Shown here in pieces: positions 17,830 to 25,352 of a stretch of 64,000 nt of DNA (position 1 is its first letter; each line of letters starts with the position of its first letter). The position numbers and the translations under genes were made by a program. The notes beneath the pieces are model-generated. The model ran no database searches. It was not told the origin of the DNA and was given only the letters and a program-made list of their open reading frames with translations. Source of the stretch: Candidatus Rifleibacteriota bacterium (GTDB taxonomy: Bacteria; Muiribacteriota; Ozemobacteria; Ozemobacterales; Ozemobacteraceae); the NCBI GenBank assembly GCA_012517355.1, contig JAAYVD010000023.1, forward strand, positions 111,109-175,108. The letters run 5' to 3'.

Positions 17830-17850
17830 CTGAAGGAGAGGTCCCTTCAG
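17830..17850 (+). terminator. possible weak terminator hairpin
   Basis: CTGAAGG (17830-17836) pairs with CCTTCAG (17844-17850) around a 7-base loop, 38 bases after the stop. There is no U tract. Confidence 0.3.
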
Positions 17851-18005
17851 GCCGGGAGCCAGAACGGACCTTCTTGCTTTCCGGTGAACGACGCAGGCCG
17901 CCAAGTCTATCAGCCGCCCCTCCCCCGCGAATGCAACCGCATTTTCGCTGAACCAGTGGAAGCGACAGGAAAATGGGGGAAAAGGGGAATGATGGTGGCG
18001 CGGGA

Positions 18006-18665
18006 TCAGATCGCCGGCTGGGCGGCCGATCCGCGTCGGCGGGTCTTGATGATCCCATCCGATCTTCCCCCCGAGGTCAGGAGATCCCGGATGCGCCCGA
18101 ACAGGACCTCGAGGGCCACGTGGTTGTTCGATCCCTGGGGGATGATGAGATCGGCGAGATAGCGTGACGGCAGGACGAGGTTGATCGCCGCGTCACGGAC
18201 GGTGCTTTCATACTGCTGGATGATGCTCTGGACCGTGCGGCCCCGTTCGATGTGATCGCGTTTGATGCGCCGGATGATCGCCTGGTCGAGGGGGACATCG
18301 ATATAGATGCGCAGGTCGAACAGGGGCATCAATTCCGGGATGCAGAAGATCAGCAGGCCTTCGATGACGAGGACCGGCCGGGGCTCCAGCCGGACCGTCT
18401 CGGCCAGCCGGTCGGAAGTCTTGAAATCGTAGATGGGGCGGTCGATCGGCCGGCCACTCTTCAGCTCGTTGATGTGTTTGATCAACAGCGAGGTCTCCAG
18501 GGCGTCTGGATGATCGTAGTTCTTGATGGGCGGCCGGTCCTTCTTGGCGTAGTAGTACATGTCGTGTTCGAGGACACTCGCCTGACCCGGGAAGTAATCC
18601 AGGATCGCCTTGGAAACGCTGCTTTTGCCGGAACCCGAAAGCCCTGAGATGCCAATGATGTACAT
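18006..18665 (-). CDS. udk: uridine kinase (P-loop nucleoside/phosphoribulokinase family)
   Basis: Phosphorylates uridine or cytidine in pyrimidine salvage. Walker A GLSGSGKSS lies at residues 7-15 from this start, and the acceptor-side segment has DMYYYAKKDRPPIKNYDHPDALE and a lid RRIKRDHIERGR. An ATG at 18665 gives MYIIGIS, the family's usual beginning. An ATG nine bases upstream (18674) is possible. Neither has a Shine-Dalgarno sequence. An extended -10 (TGC then TACCAT) ends 7 bases before the A of the 18665 ATG, so a leaderless transcript is plausible. Confidence 0.85.
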   Translation of the reverse strand: MYIIGISGLSGSGKSSVSKAILDYFPGQASVLEHDMYYYAKKDRPPIKNYDHPDALETSLLIKHINELKSGRPIDRPIYDFKTSDRLAETVRLEPRPVLVIEGLLIFCIPELMPLFDLRIYIDVPLDQAIIRRIKRDHIERGRTVQSIIQQYESTVRDAAINLVLPSRYLADLIIPQGSNNHVALEVLFGRIRDLLTSGGRSDGIIKTRRRGSAAQPAI

Positions 18666-18672
18666 GTCGGGC

Positions 18673-18678
18673 ATGGTA
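18673..18678 (-). promoter_or_regulatory. udk: extended -10 for udk, placing the transcript start at the ATG
   Basis: Minus strand TGC followed by TACCAT. A start site 7 bases downstream coincides with the ATG at 18665. The -35 is poor. Confidence 0.45.
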
Positions 18679-18715
18679 GCACACTTTGGCCGGCAGGGCG
18701 ACGGAAATGCCGTAC

Positions 18716-18805
18716 AAAAAGGCGGGCCGGGGTACCCGGCCCGAAAGTAAGGAGGCAAACAAATCCAGAACCCTTGTCGGCGCGAGAGGATGTTTCCTTA
18801 ACGGA
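18716..18805 (-). repeat. repeat unit 1a upstream of udk, ending in a terminator
   Basis: Read on the minus strand: a conserved stretch with GGATTTGTTTGCCTCCTTA, then a 9-bp perfect stem (18723-18731 with 18735-18743), then TTTTT. Unit 1b at 18826-18918 is a near copy about 113 bases away. The plus strand of both units reads TAAGGAGG, like a Shine-Dalgarno sequence. It is probably a transcription terminator or attenuator module; the function is unknown. Confidence 0.6.
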
Positions 18806-18825
18806 CCTGGATGGGTTGCCAGGAG

Positions 18826-18918
18826 AAAAAAAATGAGCCGGGGGGTACCCGGCCCGAAATTAAGGAGGCAAACAAATCCATGGTCATTGTCGGCGTGGGA
18901 TGCGCTTTCCTGAAGGGT
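18826..18918 (-). repeat. repeat unit 1b upstream of udk, ending in a terminator
   Basis: Near copy of unit 1a. On the minus strand the 8-bp stem GGGCCGGG/CCCGGCTC is followed by a T tract containing eight T. One pair is G-U only when the minus strand is transcribed, which favours a minus-strand RNA. Confidence 0.6.
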
Positions 18919-19012
18919 TTCCCGCCGGACGCCAACGGACAACGACAGACGAATGCCAACATTCCCGGCAGGAGTACAACCCTACGGGATGCAGGCGGAT
19001 GTGAAAAAGACG

Positions 19013-19050
19013 AAAAAAAACGAGATCAAGGCGATTTGGCAGGTACCTCG
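19013..19050 (-). terminator. minus-strand terminator-like hairpin within repeat unit 2a
   Basis: A 6-bp stem (19021-19026 with 19045-19050, one G-U on the minus strand) is followed on that strand by eight T. A similar but weaker arrangement ends unit 2b (T tract 19155-19148). Confidence 0.45.
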
Positions 19051-19115
19051 AGAGCGCAGGGGAAGCGGGGAAGGGGGGGGAAGGGGCGAAGGGTGGCGGA
19101 ACATCCTGACGTGGC
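19039..19115. repeat. G-rich repeat unit 2a
   Basis: Plus strand: GCAGGTACCTCGAGAGCGCA, then purine blocks GGGGAAGCGGGGAAGGG and more, then GGAACATCCTGACGTGGC. Four or more G runs spaced by two to four bases meet the usual G-quadruplex pattern. Copies are at 19187-19269 and, diverged, at 31972-32027. Confidence 0.75.
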
Positions 19116-19186
19116 CGACCAGCACGGGCGGGAGCTGAATGGGATTGAAAAAAAACGAGCTCGGACCGTTTAGCCAGGCATCTCAG

Positions 19187-19269
19187 GCAGGTACCTCGAG
19201 AGCGCAGGGGAAGCGGGGAAGGGGGGAAGGGGCGAAGGGGCGAAGGGTGGCAGAACATCCTGACGTGGC
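19187..19269. repeat. G-rich repeat unit 2b
   Basis: Near copy of unit 2a, starting with the same 20 bases and ending CAGAACATCCTGACGTGGC. It has one extra AAGGGGCG step in the purine block, suggesting slippage within the repeat. Confidence 0.75.
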
Positions 19270-19337
19270 AGGCATGGGCGAGGGTGAATGGGGTTGGGAA
19301 ACATCAACTCCCGGCCATCAATCACGTGGCGGGAGAG

Positions 19338-19366
19338 AAAAAAAACGGAGGCCCGGTCGGGCCCCC
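19338..19366 (-). terminator. Rho-independent terminator of tkt
   Basis: Minus strand: an 8-bp stem (19366-19359 with 19354-19347, one G-U) with a GACC loop, then C and G and eight T, ending 20 bases past the tkt stop. Confidence 0.9.
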
Positions 19367-19385
19367 GCGGTTGAGGTGAATCGCG

Positions 19386-21245
19386 TCAGGCGAGCAGGTG
19401 GATGAGTTTCTCCCGGATCGCCTTGGCCGAGAGGCCGAAGGACTCGAGCAACTCCTCGGGGCTACCCGACCGGGGAACCCGGTCGACCGCCACGTGGGTC
19501 CATTCCCGGATCTTCCCCGCCAACGCCCCGGCCACGGCTTCCCCCAACCCCCCACAGGGGGAATGTTCCTCGAACACCGCCACCCGGCCGCCGGTCGCCC
19601 CGACCGCCTCGACCACCTTGTCGCGCGGGAAGGGCTTCAGGCAGTACAGATCGAGCACCTGTACCTGGTGAGGGCTTTCGAGTTCCTTCACCGCCTTGAG
19701 GACTTCGTGGACGACCACCCCGGCGGTGATGACCGTCAGCTTGGGGGCCTTTCCGGGGTGGATGACTTTCACGTCTCCGAGGGGGAACGCCTCTTGGGCA
19801 GGGTACAGCAAAGGCGAGGCCGGCCGTGACAGACGGACATACCCGGGGCCGGAGTGCCCGGCCAGGCTCAGGATGCACCCGTAGGCCGAAACCGCATCGG
19901 AGGGATACAGAACGGCGCCGTTGGGGAGGGTCCTGAAGAAGGCGAGGTCTTCGAGCGCCATCTGGGAAGGGCCGTCCTCGCCGATGGAGATGCCAGCGTG
20001 AGTTCCGAGGAACTTCACCTTCAGGCCGGACAGAGCGCTCATGCGGATCTGGTCGTAGGCCCGGGCCAGGAATGCACCGAAGGTGACCGCGAACGGGATC
20101 ATTCCGCGGGCCGCGAGGCCAGCGGCAATGCCGGCCATGTTCTGCTCGGCGATGAAGCACTCGATGAACCGGTCGGGATACCGGTCGGCAAATTTCTGGC
20201 TGTAGGTGGAATTCTGGGTGTCGCCGTCGATCACCCAGATCCGCGGATCGGCGGCACCCAGGGCGAGAAGCCCATCACCGACGGCCTGGCGGGTGGCCAC
20301 CTTGGCGCCGGGCAGGTAAGGTGCCGGGGGGCAGGTCGTGGGGCCATCACCAACGGCCGGGGCCTTGACGGCTTCAGGCTTGGCGATCGAGGGCTTGGGC
20401 GGGGACTTCATCAGGTCGGGGATGATCTCCTCCAGGGCCTTGTCGAGCTCGGGCCCGACCTTGAGGGGCTTGCCGTGCCAGTTGTCGAGGTCGGCGAACA
20501 GCGAAACCCCGTGCCCTTTGAAGGTCTTGGCCAAGATGCAGGCGGGTTTCCCCTTCACCTTCAGGGCACGCTGGAAGGTGGTCAGCAGTTCTTCGAAATC
20601 GTGCCCGTTGCAGATCAGGGCTTCCCAGCCGAAGGCCTCGACCTTGCGTGCGTAGGCCCGCAGATCGTGCCCGTGCATGGTTTCCCGGCTCTGGCCGAGC
20701 CGGTTCACGTCGACGACGGCCACCAGGTTGCCGAGGGCGAGGTTGGGGGCAAGGGCGAAGGCCTCCCAGACCGATCCTTCCGCCATCTCCCCGTCCCCCA
20801 TGAGGACGAAGGTCCGGGCATCGTTCTTCATGACCCGGGCCTGGTGCATGGCGATGCCGATTCCCACCGATAGCCCCTGGCCGAGGGAGCCGGTTGCCAC
20901 ATCGACGAAAGGAAGGTAGGGCATGGGATGCCCCTCGATGGGGGAGTTCATTTTGCGGAGAGTGTAGACCTGTTCCTCGCTCAAGAAACCGGCTTCGCAC
21001 CAGGCGGCATAGAGAGCCGGGGCCGCGTGACCCTTCGACAGGACCAGCCGGTCGTTGGCTGAGGATTCGGGGTGCTGAGGATCGTACCGCATCACGTGGA
21101 AGAACAGGGTGGCCAGGAGATCGGCCGCGGAATTGCAGGAGGTCGGGTGTCCGGAACCGGCCTGCGCGGTGCTCTTCATCGACAGGTACCGGATGCGGGC
21201 GGCCCGGTGTTTCAGTTCGCGGATGGTGGATTGGGGACGGCTCAT
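19386..21245 (-). CDS. tkt: transketolase
   Basis: Transfers C2 units between sugar phosphates in the non-oxidative pentose phosphate pathway, with thiamine diphosphate. 619 residues, the shorter single-chain type seen in archaea-like and animal enzymes rather than the 660-residue E. coli type. The N-terminal TPP domain has SGHPTS, KGHAAPALY and the GDG motif (LMGDGEMAEGSVWEA). The central pyrimidine domain starts near 325 with the activating Glu in FIEQN-like FIAEQNMAG. A C-terminal domain follows. GGGAGGAG precedes the ATG by a few bases. It is monocistronic with its own terminator. Confidence 0.95.
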   Translation of the reverse strand: MSRPQSTIRELKHRAARIRYLSMKSTAQAGSGHPTSCNSAADLLATLFFHVMRYDPQHPESSANDRLVLSKGHAAPALYAAWCEAGFLSEEQVYTLRKMNSPIEGHPMPYLPFVDVATGSLGQGLSVGIGIAMHQARVMKNDARTFVLMGDGEMAEGSVWEAFALAPNLALGNLVAVVDVNRLGQSRETMHGHDLRAYARKVEAFGWEALICNGHDFEELLTTFQRALKVKGKPACILAKTFKGHGVSLFADLDNWHGKPLKVGPELDKALEEIIPDLMKSPPKPSIAKPEAVKAPAVGDGPTTCPPAPYLPGAKVATRQAVGDGLLALGAADPRIWVIDGDTQNSTYSQKFADRYPDRFIECFIAEQNMAGIAAGLAARGMIPFAVTFGAFLARAYDQIRMSALSGLKVKFLGTHAGISIGEDGPSQMALEDLAFFRTLPNGAVLYPSDAVSAYGCILSLAGHSGPGYVRLSRPASPLLYPAQEAFPLGDVKVIHPGKAPKLTVITAGVVVHEVLKAVKELESPHQVQVLDLYCLKPFPRDKVVEAVGATGGRVAVFEEHSPCGGLGEAVAGALAGKIREWTHVAVDRVPRSGSPEELLESFGLSAKAIREKLIHLLA

Positions 21246-21298
21246 GGGTCTCCTCCCGGGATGGAATCGCCGGACGCGGAAGCGCCCGTCCGGCCGAT

Positions 21299-21304
21299 AC
21301 TATA
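21299..21304 (-). promoter_or_regulatory. tkt: extended -10 of the tkt promoter
   Basis: Minus strand TGC then TATAGT. A TTGGCT lies 19 bases upstream as a possible -35. Confidence 0.55.
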
Positions 21305-21505
21305 GCATCCGCGGGACGGAAAAGCCAACGGGGGACGGCCTCGGCCGGCACGATGCCGGAAATCGGGGCAGGCATGCTTCTCCAACGCGGGCAGGAGCAA
21401 TAACCAGAGCCCGATCAGACCTGCACGATGTCGGAGGGGCCCTCGTCGCCAAGGATGGAGGAACGTGACAACCATCCCGCGCGACGGGGGACGGCGCAGG
21501 TTTCG

Positions 21506-22252
21506 TCAGGACTGCTGCGCGAGAGCGTGGACCGCCTTGCGAACGGTGGGGGGGGCCGGAGACAATTCGGGGATCTGGGGAAGGAGGAATGAAAGGAACT
21601 CCCCCAGGGTCAATGCCAGAAGCCACCCCAGGTCAACCGTCGGAAAGGGCCGGAAATCGATGAGCACGGCCAGGAGGTAATGCCCCCACCCGACATGGAT
21701 CGCCATCCGAAAGAGGTTTCCGAGCCCGATCTGGAACAGGTGCGCGGACAACCGATGGTCCGGGGGAATCCGCGAGGCGGCCATCGCGTCCAAAAACCGC
21801 AACGGGAAGGCAGCGAACAACCGGGGCCAGAAGGTCAGCCCGCCCGGCTCCCCAGCCAGCCCTCCCAGGTAGGGCTGCAGCACGTTGCCGGCAGGGTCGG
21901 CCAGCTTCCACCAGCGGACCGTCCACCAGACAAGGGCGGAGGCCATCGTCTGACCAATGGCCATGATGAGGAGAACCGCCCATGGAGGAAGGAAGAGGAG
22001 GAGCGGGAGGATGAAACAGCCCGACGGGAGCCCGATGACCAGCGCGACCGGCAGCAGGCCGGCCAAGGCCAGCCACCCCCAGCCGAACCTCGAAGCCATC
22101 AGGCCCAGGTGTGTCACCCCGACCTTCAGGGTCACCGGGGACAGCAGGTCACCGAGGGTGGTACCTGTCCGCCGGGCCAGGATGACGGCCAGGGCCAGGA
22201 CGAGGGCGGCCCCTCCCCAACGCACCACGAATTGTACCCTTGCCTTCCACAT
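21506..22252 (-). CDS. multi-pass membrane protein of unknown function
   Basis: 248 residues with about five or six hydrophobic segments, the first near residues 10-27. The block PSGCFILPLLLFLPPWAVLL followed by IMAIGQTMASALVWWTVRWW has the look of the small-residue re-entrant part of SNARE-associated (VTT/DedA) proteins, but the match is weak and I would not assign it. The C terminus is short and cytoplasmic-looking. It has no operon partners. Confidence 0.6.
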   Translation of the reverse strand: MWKARVQFVVRWGGAALVLALAVILARRTGTTLGDLLSPVTLKVGVTHLGLMASRFGWGWLALAGLLPVALVIGLPSGCFILPLLLFLPPWAVLLIMAIGQTMASALVWWTVRWWKLADPAGNVLQPYLGGLAGEPGGLTFWPRLFAAFPLRFLDAMAASRIPPDHRLSAHLFQIGLGNLFRMAIHVGWGHYLLAVLIDFRPFPTVDLGWLLALTLGEFLSFLLPQIPELSPAPPTVRKAVHALAQQS

Positions 22253-22436
22253 CGATCAGGAAAAGTATCCAGGGTAGGAGAAAAGGCAAGGGATTTCTGC
22301 CACCCGGCCCGGGGGGCTCAAGGGGCCCAAGGGCCGGCGGTTCGGGCCGGAACCCCGGCGGAGATTCCGGTTGTCTGCCCCTGGAATTTGTGGTAAGGTA
22401 ACACCGGATCGGCGTTCCAGGCGCCCGCCGACGGCG

Positions 22437-22465
22437 TTGCAACGGCGTAGCGCATCTGATAGCAT
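22437..22465 (+). promoter_or_regulatory. sigma-70 promoter for the STAS-GGDEF pair
   Basis: TTGCAA (22437-22442), a 17-base spacer, TAGCAT (22460-22465) preceded by TGA. Confidence 0.65.
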
Positions 22466-22495
22466 AGGGAAACTTCGGGGTCAGCAGGAGCCAAT

Positions 22496-22849
22496 ATGGC
22501 AGAGGAATTCTCACTGGTTCACCAGGTCGATGGACCCGTCCTGATCATCCGCACCAAGGGCTACCTGAACGACCTTGGAGCGGAGCAGGTCGATACCATC
22601 TGCTCGGAAAACCTGGGCAAGGGCATCAAGAAGATCGTCATCAACCTCGAGCAGTCGCCCCTGATCAACAGCATCGGCATCTCCATCCTGATCGGGGTGA
22701 TCGAAGCCATCGAAGAGGCCGGCGGCGCCCTGGCCTTCACCAACCTGACCCCCACCAACCGCAAAACCTTCGAAATGATGGGCCTTCTGCAGTTTGCACA
22801 AGCGTTCGACGCCGAAGCCGACGCGGTGAAGACCTACCAAACCTCCTGA
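22496..22849 (+). CDS. STAS-domain anti-sigma factor antagonist
   Basis: 117 residues, a single STAS domain of the SpoIIAA/RsbV type. The conserved phosphorylatable Ser sits in INSIGISIL near residue 63, after the strand KKIVINLEQ. Such proteins bind an anti-sigma kinase when unphosphorylated, and SpoIIE-type phosphatases reactivate them. Two such phosphatases are in the window (15.6 and 25.3 kb), but no RsbW-type kinase is visible. The next gene starts 11 bases downstream, so the STAS protein and the diguanylate cyclase are probably made together. Confidence 0.88.
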   Translation: MAEEFSLVHQVDGPVLIIRTKGYLNDLGAEQVDTICSENLGKGIKKIVINLEQSPLINSIGISILIGVIEAIEEAGGALAFTNLTPTNRKTFEMMGLLQFAQAFDAEADAVKTYQTS

Positions 22850-22860
22850 CCCCACCTTCG

Positions 22861-24459
22861 ATGGCCGACGAGAGGCAAGCCCCCGATCAATCCTTCCAGG
22901 AACAGGTCCTCCGGTACGAGTATGTTCTGAAGGCTTTGAGCGACATCGGGGAAGAGCTCTGCCGGGTCACCAGTTTCGAAGCCCAGCTCAAGTCGCTCCT
23001 GCACCTCCTTCTCGGCACGCTCGGCGTCAGCAAGGGCGGCATCTTCCTGTTCGACACGATGACCTCCGAACTCTCGCTGCGCTGCTCCTGGAAGCTCTCC
23101 TCCCGCAAGGCTGGCACCTCCCTTTCCCGAGGCGAGATCGAGGCCCTCGAAAAGATCGCTGACCCCATCACCTTTGCCGCCGCCGATTTCCCCTTCCTCA
23201 AGGACCTCATCTCCCAGTTCGCCGCCGACGACCTGAACAGCATCTCCATCCTCAAGGTCCGGGAGAAGCTCATCGGGCTGCTGGTGGTCGGCCAGAAGCT
23301 GAAGCGGGCCCCTTTCTCCGACAAGGAAACCAGCTTTTTGACCACCCTCTCCCGCAACATCTCGGTCGCCATCAACAATTTCCTGCTGCTGTCAGAACTC
23401 CGTGAGACCAACAAACGCCTCGACGAGAAGATCCAGGAGGTCAGCATCCTGTACCAGGCGACCCAGATGATCGCCTCCGAACTCCAGCTGAAGACCCTGC
23501 TCGACATGGCCATGAACGCCACCTCCGAGATCTCGGAGGTCACCCGCGGCAGCATCTGGCTGTACGACGAGGAAAGTGAGAAGTTCGCCCTCAGCAGCCA
23601 CCTGGGCGATTCCGCCAACCTTCCCGAACATCTCCCCCTGGCCGATTCCAAACTGGGTCACCATCTCCTCGAACACAAGGAACCGCTGATCAAGACCACC
23701 GGGGGCACCAGCGAGATCCCGGTCAACGAGCTCGACTCGACCATCTTCGGCACCTCTTTCATCATCGTTCCCATCGTCCACCAAGGCGAGTTCCTCGGCC
23801 TCATGCACCTCTCCGAAAAGATCACGCAGGGGGAATTCACCGAGCGCGACCAACGGCTGATCAAGGTCTTCGCCGTCCAGCTGGGCGCGGCGGTCAAGAA
23901 CGCCAAACTGTACGAGCAGGCCATCACCGATGGCATGACCCACCTCTACCTGCACCGGTATTTCAAGCAGCGGCTTTCCGACGAATTCAAGCGGGCGGTG
24001 CGGTTCAAGCGCAACCTCGCCTTGATCATGATCGACATCGACCACTTCAAGAAGCTCAACGACACCTACGGGCACCAGTCCGGCGACGAGGTGCTCAAGC
24101 GGGTCGCCTCGATCATGCGCAAGGCCGTCCGGACCCACGACCTGCCCGTGCGTTACGGCGGCGAGGAGTTCGCCCTCGTCCTGCCCGAGACCGACATGAC
24201 CGGAGCCCTGGCGGTCGCCGAGCGCATCCGCCGCTCGATCGAGTTCGAGATCATCGAGCACAACGGCAAGACCATCCGCATCACCGCCAGTTTCGGAGTC
24301 GCCGTCCACCCCGACAGCGCGATCGAAACCGAAGCCCTCATCAAGGCCGCCGACGTGGCCCTGTACCACTCCAAGGAAAGCGGTCGGAACCGGGTGACCC
24401 CCGCCGCCGTGCTGCCGACCACCGACAACCCGCCTCCCCCAGCCACCCCGGCGGATTGA
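22861..24459 (+). CDS. GAF-GAF-GGDEF diguanylate cyclase
   Basis: Makes cyclic di-GMP from two GTP. Two GAF domains (about 30-170 and 195-345) sit ahead of a GGDEF domain (about 365-520). The active-site signature is GGEEF at 433-437. An inhibitory I-site RTHD lies at 424-427, exactly five residues upstream, so product feedback is expected. There is no membrane segment, so it senses cytoplasmic signals. It follows the STAS gene in the same transcript, which suggests a link between partner switching and c-di-GMP. The C-terminal tail is proline-rich. Confidence 0.93.
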   Translation: MADERQAPDQSFQEQVLRYEYVLKALSDIGEELCRVTSFEAQLKSLLHLLLGTLGVSKGGIFLFDTMTSELSLRCSWKLSSRKAGTSLSRGEIEALEKIADPITFAAADFPFLKDLISQFAADDLNSISILKVREKLIGLLVVGQKLKRAPFSDKETSFLTTLSRNISVAINNFLLLSELRETNKRLDEKIQEVSILYQATQMIASELQLKTLLDMAMNATSEISEVTRGSIWLYDEESEKFALSSHLGDSANLPEHLPLADSKLGHHLLEHKEPLIKTTGGTSEIPVNELDSTIFGTSFIIVPIVHQGEFLGLMHLSEKITQGEFTERDQRLIKVFAVQLGAAVKNAKLYEQAITDGMTHLYLHRYFKQRLSDEFKRAVRFKRNLALIMIDIDHFKKLNDTYGHQSGDEVLKRVASIMRKAVRTHDLPVRYGGEEFALVLPETDMTGALAVAERIRRSIEFEIIEHNGKTIRITASFGVAVHPDSAIETEALIKAADVALYHSKESGRNRVTPAAVLPTTDNPPPPATPAD

Positions 24460-24471
24460 GAGGGCCCCGCA

Positions 24472-24491
24472 CCCCTGGACCATTCCAGGGG
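24472..24491 (+). terminator. hairpin after the GGDEF gene
   Basis: CCCCTGGA/TCCAGGGG is a perfect 8-bp stem with a CCAT loop, 12 bases after the stop. There is no U tract, so it may be an mRNA 3' stabiliser rather than a true terminator. Confidence 0.4.
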
Positions 24492-24674
24492 AATCGCCGA
24501 TTCCACGCCCCCTGCAGGGTGGTCCCCCCTGGTCCGAGGGGCACGGAAGCCCCTTTCGGCCCACCCCTGCCAAGGACGAAGCGGGGCCTTCACACCGCCA
24601 GCCGGCGGCGGGAGGGCGTCATGGCCGATCTCCTGCCGGTCGGGGACCACGAGGCGACGGTCCGGGCACGGGAC

Positions 24675-25352
24675 TCAGCTTCGGGCCACGTCCGTTCCTG
24701 CCGCCTCCAGGCGTCGCAGCAGCATGATCTTGCTCCCCCGGGGGGTGAGTTCGTCCTTCAGGACCTGCCAACCCTGGCGGCCCAGGTCGGACAGGGCGGC
24801 ATCCTGGTACGGACGCACCAGCATGCCCTTGTTGGGTCCGCTGGTGAACACGATCGAGCCATCGTCGCGGCAGGTCACCTCGCGGCCGTCGCGGAGGTGG
24901 ACGAAGTTCCCCATGGTCAGCAGCAAAACGCCGCGGGGTTTCAGCACACGGCCGACCTCGGCCATGGCCGCCGCGAAACCCTGACCATCGAGGTGGTCGA
25001 GCAGGTGATGGGCCAGCACCCCATCGAAGGTGGCCGTCCGGAAGGGGAGACAGCGGGCATCCCCGACCATCCCCTGACCGCGGACCTCCTCCTCGAACAG
25101 GTTGTTGGCCAGCATCTTCACCGCCTTGCGGGAGAGGTCGAGGCCCACCCCGTGGAACCCGACCCGGCTGAGATAGATGGTGTTCCGGCCTTCGCCGCAC
25201 CCGAGGTCGAGGACGCGGGCGTGGCGCTGCAGGTGGGGGATCATCTGCTGGACGAGTTTCGAGGAGGGGGCGATCATGCCCTGGTGCCGCAGGAACCGCG
25301 ACCAGGTGCGATCCCAGTAGTGGCGGGAACTGGCCTCGAGTTCCATGGTCAT
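24675..25352 (-). CDS. class I SAM-dependent methyltransferase
   Basis: 225 residues with the Rossmann motif I VLDLGCGEGRNTIYLSR, motif II Asp in GVGLDLS, and a motif IV region FDGVLAHHLLDHL. The substrate cannot be told. The start codon overlaps the stop of the SpoIIE phosphatase gene by ATGA, so it is translationally coupled to it. A second ATG six bases further in is possible. The general form resembles small-molecule or quinone methyltransferases. Confidence 0.82.
   Translation of the reverse strand: MTMELEASSRHYWDRTWSRFLRHQGMIAPSSKLVQQMIPHLQRHARVLDLGCGEGRNTIYLSRVGFHGVGLDLSRKAVKMLANNLFEEEVRGQGMVGDARCLPFRTATFDGVLAHHLLDHLDGQGFAAAMAEVGRVLKPRGVLLLTMGNFVHLRDGREVTCRDDGSIVFTSGPNKGMLVRPYQDAALSDLGRQGWQVLKDELTPRGSKIMLLRRLEAAGTDVARS

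Larger units (their letters stand above)
18679..19385. other. 707-base repeat-rich spacer between udk and tkt, no gene
   Basis: It contains the tkt terminator, two copies of a 90-base unit (1a, 1b) and two copies of a G-rich unit (2a, 2b). Several open frames cross it but they span the repeats and show no protein family. The plus-strand frame starting at 18880 has a good ribosome-binding site yet runs through the G-rich repeat. Confidence 0.7.

Noticed and set aside
18744..18762. CCTCCTTA on the minus strand as a 16S rRNA 3' end fragment
   Set aside because: Only the anti-Shine-Dalgarno octamer matches; flanking rRNA sequence is absent.
18811..19173. Plus-strand frame with a good AAGGAGG site and ATG (near 18880)
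   Set aside because: It runs through the poly-A tract and the G-rich repeat, low complexity, and the same AAGGAGG is in a repeat copy without an open frame. On the minus strand the segment is part of terminator-type units.
19177..19186. CTGAGATGCC on the minus strand as in a TPP riboswitch
   Set aside because: The second TPP core and the paired stems are missing.
18716..19269. CRISPR-like array
   Set aside because: Two different repeat types, only two copies each, units of 77-93 bases and no regular spacers or cas genes.
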